From the NCBI RefSeq assembly GCF_002105155.1, contig NW_019028987.1:612501-676500 (forward strand): a DNA stretch of 64,000 nt. The letters are read 5' to 3'. Of the stretch, positions 39,953 to 49,419 are shown one piece after another. Under the pieces are notes generated by a model that was not told the origin of the DNA, made no database searches, and worked only from the letters and a program-made list of their open reading frames with translations. The translations under genes and the position numbers were made by a program. How positions within the stretch are numbered: position 1 is the first letter of the stretch; every line of letters starts with the position of its first letter. The stretch is from Lobosporangium transversale (lineage: Eukaryota; Mortierellomycota; Mortierellomycetes; Mortierellales; Mortierellaceae).

Positions 39953-42470
39953 TCATGCAACAAAATATTTATCGAGGTCCTGATCCGTCAACACGACTGA
40001 CATAATTCCCTTGCCCGCGGCCAACGTATAGAAGTTATTCAATGCAGAAAAATATCGAAATACGTTGCTTGGTTTTTTCGGGTCGAGGTAAACTTTGTAG
40101 TCTTCATCCACATCTTTCCTACCCTTGAAATTACCATCGCCGATGACAACCATGGGCCTTCTCTTATTGACTTTCACTTCTCAACATTTACCCTTTGCTC
40201 ATCTAGCTTCAGCCTTCTCTCCTTGTTCCTTTCTATATCTTCAATTCTTGACTATGGCAAGCCATAAAATGATCTTGAACGTTCTTCAAGGAAGATAACG
40301 GAGATTGGATGGTCTTTGTAGGATTGTCTGGGGATCTTTTATTGCTAGCCCTTTAGCTTGTCGCGGTCTATGGGAGGGCTTTTCTTATATGTCAATGATG
40401 CTTATCATACTCTCAACCTTCTCAAATTGTTTGAGCTTCATTTGGTGTCTTAATATCATGGTCTGTCATTGGCCGTTCCAACTGTGATAACTTTTGGAAT
40501 ATGGCAGATTTTGTATCAGCGCTTGAGGCAGGAGGATGTCTACAATGACAGCAGTTGAGTTGCTCTAAATGCCGGGGTTGATGGCAAGGACGACATGGCT
40601 AGATTGGTCCGGAAACTCTTGTGACAGATATCTCTCACCAGGAATTAGGGTTTGAAGGGACTTCAGTTCGGACTTTATGGAATAGTCAGGAGGACTTGTT
40701 TGGGATGTGGATGGAGTATCTTGATTCTTTTTATTGTACTATGTTGGGTTGTGGGGTCGGGACACTGGCATTGCTTCCATGTACCATAATTATGGCTTCG
40801 TGTAGGTGATCAGAAGTCAATGGTCAGTTGTTTTCTGCTAGTAGGAAGCATAGGAACTAGATCTGACCTGCCTATGAGTTGATGAAAGCTAAATATGCAA
40901 ATTTGCGTGTTTTATGGCCCAAGGGAAAATGGAGTTTTTGCTACGTGAGTATTAAGTTATGCAATGATTTCGTTAGAGCGTAAACTAATAACATACCCTA
41001 TTCTTAAGATCGGAAACGAATGCCCGAATGTAGCATCTGACCATGTCTGCAAGGATTTGAGAATAGGCTGGAACCTCACATTGCGCGTAGTCTTTAATCT
41101 GTCCTTATAATATCTGATTTTTTTGTTTGTGGCAAGTCTGAACGATGCAGCTACTTGTTCATCCTATTCAACACCCAGATCCCAGGCATTACTTGTTTCG
41201 CTTTCGGTCCCGGTGTAGAGCCTTTTTACATAAACCGAGAAAAACGAGTTATTATCTTCCTCAATATCTTAAACTTCTTTTGCTACGAATTGATATCCGA
41301 TTCTAGCATGACAGATGGATGATCGAACATGACAGTGGTTGAATGTCACCATGGCTCCACATACTATCAATCCGTATTGAGTTTCGTCATTCCATGGATG
41401 GTAATTTGATAAGCTCCTCGACACAAGTTCCATCGGTGTAGTTGTTATTTAGTCCACCTTGGAGACATGAAGTCTGCCTCTATTAAAAATAACAATCTTA
41501 AAATTCTTATTTACCACGTTTGCGACTATATTTTCAAGGATCCTTTTGTGCCCCTTCTTGCTTCCGGTGTTCCCAGCACTCTGGCCTCCCACATCTTGCT
41601 GTTGACTTAATATTCCAGAAGCACTATTTCGCAAAACCTTCTTTGTACTCGTTATTTGAACCACCCTTCCGCTTTTTTCGGTTTCCCTTGATCAACAATC
41701 TTTTGTATCTTGTTTGTACCATCTTCATCTGAAATTAGTTCTTCGCTTCTTCGTACTAGAAATCGGTACAGGTTTTTGAATTAGTTCTGGAGCATTATAA
41801 TCCCTTGTCACAAACTTGTTGTCAGAAGTCCAAAAGCTAAATTACGGATAAGAACACAATATCTGTTTTTTCAAGAAGTGGGGATACACCTACGACTCCC
41901 ATTTAAATGGGAGTAAGCGTTGTAATTGTGCTAAGGGTAAATTTATGAAGGAGTGGATTAAAAAGAATTAGTTTCTTCCACAGCATTTTTGATTTCGTAT
42001 GTATCAAGACATACTAACATTACGTCCTTGGATTCTTCCGAGCACCACTACTTAATGTAATCACACCTGATCTGTGCCAAGTTACTCGTTTTTTGATGTA
42101 TCCTCAAATTGAAAATGATTTTATGGATCGTCTCTTTACTAGAAATATGATATTTCTTTGGCTATGGCTCTCGGATTTTCTCGTGGAGGCAGTCAATTGT
42201 GACAGCAGCGCCACTAAGGTTCTTGACGGCGACATCTTGGCGAAGGTCTGAAGTAAATAGCCTCAATCAATGAGCTGTGTCGAGAATGTTTGCCTCGCAA
42301 ATCTTCCGAACATTGCCTGCATATGCGTCCCTGATGGTGTGTGGACTTACACCCGAATAAACAGTTCTCCTCAGGGCTGAATCTCTAGTCGAGACGACTT
42401 CTGCCTGAGGCTTTTTCAAGCTTACGTAGCTCGAGGCAATGAGGGGTTGCTCTCCTTCGCTAAGGTGTGA
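39953..42470 (-). pseudogene. Stop-riddled minus-strand fragments of an unknown, possibly mobile-element protein
   Basis: Short readable blocks are separated by stops. At about 42268-42462 an open block includes RRTVYSGVSPHTIRDAYAGN. At 41449-41664 there is a Lys/Gln-rich block. At about 41090-41250 one reads SFFSVYVKRLYTGTE and later RLATNKKIRYYKDRLK. At 39953-40177 it reads RRPMVVIGDGNFKGRKDV and then SVVLTDQD. The GDGNFKG...VVLTD pattern recalls the second catalytic strand region of RuvC-fold TnpB/Fanzor-like proteins, but that is a guess from shape. The blocks are in the same orientation and roughly collinear. I could not rebuild a gene and cannot tell whether one or two elements are involved. 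Confidence 0.35.
41895..41914. repeat. Perfect 20-bp palindrome ACTCCCATTTAAATGGGAGT
   Basis: Every base pairs with its mirror around TTTAAA. It sits inside the decayed region. It could be a protein-binding site or a leftover terminus of a mobile element; nothing else nearby decides this. Confidence 0.8.
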
Positions 42471-43126
42471 GTTTTTTGCCTTTCACATTTGCCTACATGG
42501 AGCTTTATTGCTAGATTTGGGAGGCACGCAAGCGTTTTTCCGACTCGGCTTGAAGGCTTTGATTGTCTTCCTCTGCTAACTCTCCATCCTTCCGATTTTG
42601 TACTTCCGGTCGTGTATTTCCTTCTCTTATGCTCCTATCCCTTGGTCATTGTCTTCAATCGCCTCCTTTAATTTACTTATTTCCTTCTCTACTGCCTCCA
42701 TTTCTGGCCAGCACCTATCTCTTTAAGAGCGTTCTTCCTTGGGCAATCCGTTGTCTTTTGCTCTATCAAGATAGCTGACCTCGAGCCTATAGCCATGTAA
42801 ATCTTCCATCGAACCAAGGTATCTTGTGGCCCTCTTCTGGCGATTTGCAATTACGGTTGAGAAAGATAAAAACAAAAAAAATAAAATAAAAAAAAAAAAA
42901 AAAAAAAAAAAAAAGTTGAAGCGAAGTTATTTTCTTGTCAAAGACTATGGCTTGAGTCGCCCCATCATCAGTAAGAGGTGACTAATAGAATCATAAGGAT
43001 ATAATTTAGAGCGTCAGGGTAATTCTCACTTTGGCTGTATTTGTGACTACTGTGATCTTTTGTTCTTAAATTTTGGTAAAGGAAACACGTTTAGTCCCAT
43101 AAATTATTTCTTCGAAATTCATAGAC
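42471..43126. other. Intergenic, upstream of U6
   Basis: No gene seen. It contains a 27-A run at 42888-42914 and otherwise unremarkable AT-rich DNA. Confidence 0.5.
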
Positions 43127-43134
43127 TATATAAT
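43127..43134 (+). promoter_or_regulatory. TATA box of the U6 gene
   Basis: TATATAAT begins 32 bp upstream of the U6 5' end, the position expected for TATA-directed RNA polymerase III transcription of U6. Confidence 0.7.
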
Positions 43135-43158
43135 AGAACAAATAGTGCACTAGCTGTT

Positions 43159-43279
43159 GTAGTCGCTTATGCGCTACATATTCTAAAAATGGAACGATAC
43201 AGAGAAGATTAGCATGGCCCCTGCACAAGGATGACACGTATATCTTGAGTGGATAGCCCTTCGGGGCAAATTATTTTTT
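43159..43279 (+). ncRNA. U6 spliceosomal snRNA
   Basis: The 5' stem-loop folds from GTAG/CGC with GCG/CTAC around TTAT. It is followed by the invariant core GGAACGATACAGAGAAGATT, which contains the ACAGAGA box, then AGCATGGCCCCTGC and AAGGATGACACG (U4-pairing and internal stem-loop sequences). The 3' part departs from other U6 genes. After about 43240 the usual tail is replaced by TATATCTTGAGTGGATA, a GCCC-TTCG-GGGC hairpin (43256-43267) and a TTTTTT terminator at 43274-43279. With the TATA box at -32 the copy looks functional, but the unusual tail leaves a small chance that it is a pseudogene. The RNA is the catalytic core of the spliceosome. Confidence 0.92.
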
Positions 43280-43405
43280 GGATTAATCTATTTGGCAGCC
43301 TAGGCTCGTTCCCATCCCTCTTCACTTTATAAAGGTGACAGGAAATTCCATTTCCTTTTTGAGTCACCTAAAGTGAAGGGGCTGGGAACGAGCCTAGATT
43401 AATCC
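43280..43405. repeat. Nested foldback (hairpin) within the MITE-like element
   Basis: The left arm GGATTAATCTA...GGCTCGTTCCCA is mirrored at 43370-43405 (TGGGAACGAGCC, then TAGATTAATCC). The two arms differ mainly by a 12-bp insertion (TTTGGCAGCCTA) in the left one, and GGTGAC/GTCACC pair further in. Confidence 0.75.
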
Positions 43406-43860
43406 AATTACCAAATATGATCAGTTTTGAAAACTCTCTTTGGCAGCCCAGCTGCCAAATAGCACCCTCATAAAAAAAAGTTTTTGCACGATCCCGTACA
43501 CACCTTATTTACACTGCTCCTCCCGTGGAAATAAAAAAAAAAAACTATAACGGAGTGTTTCTTTATGGACATGTTGATACCTTGGTGCTATAAGCAAAGT
43601 CACTCATTTCAAGTCCAATTGTCGTCGCTCCATCCGAAGCCGCTAACAGGCATCGAAGCGCAACTTATTCATATGGGTTTTACTCTTTCTGACAAACACT
43701 AATATTTGTAATTACATGATGAGTGCAACAAGACGTAGTGTGTGGCCAATTAACCTTTTCAAATTAGTTTTGCAAAACATTATTTGGCAGCCCAGCTGCC
43801 ATCTAAGTGTGTGAAGTAAGCTGGCTGCCCCCAAAAATAGGCTGCCAAATAGATTAATCC
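43280..43860. mobile_element. MITE-like non-coding element with 23-bp terminal inverted repeats
   Basis: The termini are perfect inverted copies of GGATTAATCTATTTGGCAGCCTA read inward: 43280-43302 and 43838-43860. No coding sequence lies between them. Internal copies of TTTGGCAGCCCAGCTGCC occur at 43439 and 43783. The left end coincides with the last T of the U6 terminator. No clear target-site duplication was found beyond a possible TT. Confidence 0.72.
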
Positions 43861-44159
43861 TTGCTGAATAGTATCCCTTTTCCAAGATGAGTTCGTAAAT
43901 GGATGCACGGGCTCGTGCAAATATGTTCTGATAGCCTAGCTGTCGAAGAACACCCACATGGTTTGCTTGGCAATCTACCTAGTGTTATTTGGCCTCTATT
44001 TCTTGTTTTATTTATAAAAACTCCCGTATCTCGTTTACTGAGGACAATCTTGTGTTGATGAGAAGCACAGGGGCTTCTGTTGAACTTGTTGACATCCAAC
44101 AAAGAAAGGTTCACCAAGCTTTTTGATCGCGATGGCCAGCTACGATCCAATGACAGTAA
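43861..44159. other. Gap between MITE-like element and inverted duplication
   Basis: About 300 bp with no gene or repeat that I can identify. Confidence 0.5.
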
Positions 44160-44329
44160 TGCTACCAAGTGGATCCGTATCTTGATAGTGAGCCAGTACA
44201 TGAAGAAAGAAAAGCAAGAATGAGAGAGAAAAGGGGGGAGGGGGATATATATGGTCCCGGCTCTCGTATAATAAGCCTAAGTCGTTATATTATTCAACTT
44301 GGCCAGCTAAAAAGGATTGAGCAAAAAAG

Positions 44330-44800
44330 TCAGGGTCCAAAGACAGCAGTGTTCAGCGCTCCGCTCTTTCCGCTTTCTTTGCGGACCGTATGAAGCCCCA
44401 GGTTGTAATGAGCCTGCTCTTCATTAGATAGTGATACTATCGAGTTTGTAAATCGAATTCTCATCTCCATATTTTCTTCTATGATCATGTGCTGTGAAAA
44501 ACTACAAGACTTCATAATTATTGACAGGAGAATAGAGGACGAGAACGAACAAAGACTAGCATCTGTGAGACAAAACTTCAGATGGGAAAACAGGTCTGCC
44601 AAGTAGACATCCTTGAATAGCGATATCTTCTTTGAAAAACTTTGAGATACTGTACTCGTAGTTACTTTGATACTTGTGATGTATACGCTCAATTCAGGGC
44701 CTGGTAGAATGAATATAAGCAGTGTATCGTACTGATGTACTAAGCATACCAACATGAGTTTTCTTTTTTTTCTGAAATAGAGAAATGAAAATGTTGACAT
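44330..44800 (-). CDS. Unrecognised 156-codon frame in left arm
   Basis: The translation (starting MSTFSFLYFRKKRKLMLVCL) has no family I recognise. It is the longest non-low-complexity frame of the arm. Plausible splice signals upstream (acceptor TTTCAG near 44780; an ACAG and a GTGAGC near 44905 and 44870 on this strand) suggest it might be a 3' exon of a gene starting near 45200, but this is not established. An identical copy lies in the other arm. Confidence 0.25.
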   Translation of the reverse strand: MSTFSFLYFRKKRKLMLVCLVHQYDTLLIFILPGPELSVYITSIKVTTSTVSQSFSKKISLFKDVYLADLFSHLKFCLTDASLCSFSSSILLSIIMKSCSFSQHMIIEENMEMRIRFTNSIVSLSNEEQAHYNLGLHTVRKESGKSGALNTAVFGP

Positions 44801-45235
44801 GATAGTAAAAAACTATATCCGTCTCATGTATATCACTGCAAGGAATATCTTGCCTCAAACGAAGATGCTCACCATACAATGGACCACTTCATTTCGTAGA
44901 TCACCTGTAAGAGAAAAATACAGCTTTGGTTGTTTCCGTGTTTCACATGTTTATTGTCGTTCACACTTTCTGAACATGGATGTCAACGTTGTTATATGGA
45001 TACTCCACAAACCATAACAGTTGCCATCTCTTCCAATACCACAAGAGTGTTAACATTCTGAACATTTCCTGTTGAACAAGAGGAGGCCCAAGTCAAAAGA
45101 TTCGTGTTATGGGGATGACAACTTGATGATCTTAGAGCCATAAAGGCCCCCATTTCAAAAACAATCAGCGCCGAGAATCTAGAACTATTGAAAAAGAGCA
45201 TATGCCAACAATCTTCTGTTAAAGAACTGCATGAA

Positions 45236-45287
45236 GATCGTACCCATTATGGCCAATAAAAGATCGTACCCATTATGGCCAATAAAA
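45236..45287. repeat. Tandem duplication of a 26-bp unit
   Basis: Two exact copies of a 26-bp unit that starts GATCGTACCCATTATGG. The same pair occurs inverted at 52383-52434 in the right arm, so it arose before the arm duplication or was copied with it. Confidence 0.9.
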
Positions 45288-45839
45288 GATCTAAAATAAT
45301 AAATTTACTTTTTCTCATGACACCACACTGGGCGGAAAGTCATTTCAGCAGAAGAGGGATTGGTGGTGTTTTAACTCCGTCGTAGGCGAAGGTTTGCCTT
45401 TCTTGTATGTCCTCTCATCAAAGACGCCTCTCTTCGGGTATAATAATATTCATCTAAGAGATGCCTCGTTCACAAGATAAAAGAAAACAAGAACAAACAT
45501 CAGGCACCAAAAGCAGAAGTCTGCAAGAAATGAGGCCTGAATCAAGAACACTTCATTATAGTAGAAACATTAAATCTCTATTTATGATACCATTAATTAT
45601 ACGGTAGCGGCAGGTCTTGTTTACATCCTCATTGTTATAAAGATAATAGTAGTAAAAAGATATGAAAGAATAATTAGTGCAAGTGCTGGATTGCTCCCAT
45701 GAAGCAACATGTAAATCAGGTATCAATCAAATAATAATAGCACATTCACAGATATAATTATACTCTTGCCTTTTTTTCACGAGTGTTCGAAAGCGAGAGT
45801 GTCCAAATGTTCTGGAGACGCGCCTTTGATACAGGGTCG

Positions 45840-48250
45840 GACATCCAATGGTGTAGTCTTTCTTGCTTTTTTGTCCTGTCCCGCACTTTATTAGCCTTTT
45901 CTGCTACTTCTCTTCTTCGTTAGTACTTTCGTTTACTTTTTCTTTGCATTTCGTTATTTGGTGTTTTCTTTTCTTACTTTTACTTTCATTGACTTCTTGG
46001 TACTTACCTTACTTACCTGAGACTGTCCACCCTACCACCCTATACAGTCCCTTACCCTTGAGGAAGAAAAAAATATATATAAAAAAAACTTCTTTCCGGT
46101 ATTCGCTTTCTTTCCTGTATTTTCATTTGCTTTCACTTCCTTGCTATACTTCCGTTTGTTTTTCTTTCTACTTTCTTGCCATGCTTTCGTTTGTATTCCT
46201 TTAACACTTGTTATCTTTTGACTCATTCTCCTTTGCTGGTACACTTTCTTGTTATCCTATGATGGGTTCACTTTCTTATTATCCTTTGAAGGTTTACTTT
46301 CTTATTATCCTTTGATGCTTTACTTACTGGTTATCCTTTGATGCTTCACTATCTTGTACTTTCATTTACTTCTTGATAATTGCCTTGTTTACTTGAGACT
46401 GTCCACCCTACCACCCTATACAGTCCCTTACCCTTGAAGAAAAAAAAATATAAAGAAAAAAACTTCTTTCCGGTATTTGCTTTCTTTCCTGTATTTTCAT
46501 TTGCTTTCACTTGTTTTTCTTTCTACTTGTCATGCTTTCGTTTGTGTTCCTTTAACACTTATTATATTTTTTCCTTTACTGGTTCTCTCTCTTGTTATCC
46601 TTTGATGGTTTACTTTCTTGCTATCCTTTGCTAGTTCGTTTCCTTGTTATTCTTTGCTGGTTCACTTTCTTGCTATCCTTTGCTGGTTCACTTTCTTGCT
46701 ATCCTTTGCCGGTCTACTTTCTTGCTATCCTTTGATACTTCCTTTTTTATTATTCTTTGCTGCTTCACTTTCTTGCTGCGCTTTGATGGTTCATTTCCTT
46801 GTTATCCTCTGATGATTCATTTCCCTGTTATCCTTTGGTGCTTCACTTGTTATTCTTTGCTGGTTCATTTCCTGTTATCTTTTGATGGTTACTTTTTGTT
46901 ATCCTTTGGTGCTTCACTCTCTTGTTAGCCTTTGATGGTTCACTTCCTTTTTACGCTTCCATATTTTATCCTTCAGTGCCTCACTTGATTGCTACGCTTT
47001 CATTTCTTTCTTCCATGCTTGACTTTCCTGTTATGCTTTCATCTCTTTTTCGGTACTTCACTTTTGTTATTCTTTTCTATGTTATCCTGGGCGCATCTCT
47101 TTCGTGTTATGTTCTATTACGCTTTCCTTCATTGCTTCGCTTTCTTGTTATTTTTTCATTTGCTTTTCTCGACACTTCACCTTTTTACTATCTATTCTTT
47201 GTTTTTCTTCCCTGCTTCACTTCCTTGTTATGCTTTCTTTCTTGCTGCTTCACTTCCTTGTTATGCTTTCTTTTTTGCTGCTTCACTTCCTCATTTGTTT
47301 TCCTTGGCTCGTCACTTTTTAAATATACTTTCATGTGCTTCTCTTCGACGCTTCACTTTCGAGTTATCCTTTCCTTTGTTTCCCTTCGATGCTTCGCTTT
47401 CTTACGTTGTTTTCATTTGTTTTCTCCCTTTTCTTATTATAGCTTCCTTTTCTTATTGTAGCTTCCTTTGTTTCTCTTTGTGTGTGCGTGTATGTGTGTG
47501 TTTGGTTTTCCTTGTTATACTTTCGTTTGTTTCCCTTCTGTGCTTCTCTTTCTTATTATGCTTTCATTTGTGCCTCCATTTCTTTTTTGTTTTCTTTTTT
47601 TTTCTTTTCTTTTCTTCAGTGCTTCCCGTCCTTGCCATATCTTACATTTTTTTCCCTTTTGCTTTTCTTTCTTATCATATTTTCATTTATAGGTGTCGAC
47701 ATTTCTTACATATATTTTTGTTTGTTCTTTTCCCTCGCTTTACTTCTTTGCTATGCTTCCGTTTGTTCTTTCTCGACTTTCCCTTCCCCTTTCTTTCTCT
47801 CTCTTTTTTTTTTCTTATTTGCTTTCGCTTACTCTTCCTATGTGCTTCTCTTCCTTAGTTTATTTTCATTCGCTCTTTCTCGGTGTTCCTTTCTCTTTCT
47901 TATTTCTCTTTCTTTTGTTGGTTGCTTGCCGCTTCCCTTCCTTACCTTACTTTCTCTTACCTCGTTTCCTCGCTGTTTACCGCTCTTGGGGGTTATTTTG
48001 CCTTTGGTATAGTACGGAGACAAAAAGTATGTAGTTTAGTATAAAGTAGTGACGGCAAGAAAAGGCAACGCTCGCGTCTGAGCGAGAGTTGGTGATGACA
48101 TAAAGAGGCACAGGGAGAGACAGAAGAAGTGTGTGCGTGTGTGCTTGTGTGTGAATGTATTTGACAAAGGACTGCGATCGAGACTTACTTTTCAAGAGGT
48201 GGGGAGGTGGAGAGGTGGAGAGATAAAGAGGTGGAGAAGTGAAGAGGCGG
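45840..48250. repeat. Pyrimidine-rich degenerate minisatellite (left arm)
   Basis: About 2.4 kb with extreme C+T content on the plus strand. In 46560-46990 a 26-bp unit (CTTTCTTGCTATCCTTTGCT plus GGTTCA) repeats with mutations. A 120-bp block at about 46018-46139 recurs at about 46394-46511 (TGAGACTGTCCACCCTACC start). Long Leu/Phe/Ser-rich frames here are translation artefacts of the composition and are not annotated as genes. Confidence 0.85.
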
Positions 48251-48402
48251 AGAAGTGAAGAGGGAAAAAAAAGGAAAAAAAAAAAAAAAAAAAGAAAGAA
48301 AGAGCGAGCTTAAAATGAGAGAAAAGCGTCATTCTCCCAATCTCACTCGTCGCCACCATTTCTCCTTATCTTTGTTGAAAGCGGACATAATTATCCGAAT
48401 AT

Positions 48403-49266
48403 GGCAATAGTCAGTTGCTTTAAAAGCAAAAGCATCTTCCGTCCACAGGGAGGGTTGATGTCATTACATTGTCACATGAAGCAAAAGGAATAATGTACGT
48501 GAAGGTAGGGAAAGCATTGAAAGAGGGATAAATAATTTTAATGCGAAGAATTAGATACAATAGTAATGAAGGTGTTGAATCAAAAGTATTGAAGACCCTG
48601 AAGGCCCTGCAGAGCTTGGATATAATATTTTCCTCGACACACACGTTACATACTTTTTACGTGCTGCTTGTTGTTGCTCGCTAAACAAGATGGTCATAAC
48701 AAAAAATAAGGCAGGCTTACCTTTGGGACATGGGTCAGAAAGGTGATGGGCTCCATGAAAAGCATCTACCAGATACTGTAGCAGACCTGAACACACTCTA
48801 TTACTTTCAATCAGAAACTAGAAGGCACTAGAGTCTATGACAAGCCTTGATCCTTGTCTATTATACTTTTAGAAGCGATAAAAGAGAGAGAAGAGCGAAA
48901 TGTAATGAAAAGCGTGGCTACTCCCAAAGATGCATGAAAAATTAATGCATCTTTCTCTATCAATTTTTTTTTGTTTCTTAAGAAAATGCGATCGCAAAAA
49001 AGCATATGATGTGTAAGTCTGGAGTCAAAAGTCGTGGTGTGAGTAGTGTCTACTCATAGTCATTAAGTTTAATACTTTCGATGCTTTTTGGTTCGTTCTT
49101 CTCAGTGTCGTATCGCTTTCGCTTATTACGTCAACAAATGCGAAAGATGTCGCAACGAAAGGCAACGGGATCGCTTCCGGGCTGTCCAAGCCGACAGTTT
49201 TCCATCCACCCTTTCTTTGAATTTCACGCTGTTTCAAAATGGCGTCCAATCACTTTCATTTTGCCT
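48403..49266. other. 864-bp unique spacer of the inverted duplication
   Basis: Single-copy DNA at the centre of the palindrome. Minus-strand frames up to 81 codons occur; one (LLQYLVDAFHGAHHLSDPCP) ends at a good donor-like site (CCCAAAG|GTAAGCC, about 48720) and looks exon-like. A plus-strand Arg/Cys-rich frame lies at 49088-49303 and runs on into the right arm. None is recognisable. Confidence 0.5.
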
Positions 49267-49419
49267 ATATTCGGATAATTATGTCCGCTTTCAACAAAGA
49301 TAAGGAGAAATGGTGGCGACGAGTGAGATTGGGAGAATGACGCTTTTCTCTCATTTTAAGCTCGCTCTTTCTTTCTTTTTTTTTTTTTTTTTTTTCCTTT
49401 TTTTTCCCTCTTCACTTCT

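Larger units (their letters stand above)
44160..48402 (+). repeat. Left arm of a near-perfect inverted duplication
   Basis: Every position from 44160 to the poly-A tract pairs with position 97670 minus itself on the opposite strand, and from the tract to 48402 with 97669 minus itself. The shift of one comes from a homopolymer of 19 A here against 20 T in the other arm. All minor reading frames of this arm recur identically in the other. I saw no other difference. The outer edge is abrupt and has no terminal motif or target duplication. Confidence 0.95.

Noticed and set aside
41895-41914. Possible CRISPR or repeat array around the palindrome
   Set aside because: Only one copy is present and there is no regular spacing; CRISPR arrays are not expected in fungal nuclear DNA.
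46380-48034. Long Leu/Phe/Ser-rich frames (up to 289 codons) and their copies at 49636-51290, looking like membrane proteins
   Set aside because: They are translations of a pyrimidine-rich tandem repeat, overlap in several frames and have no gene signals.
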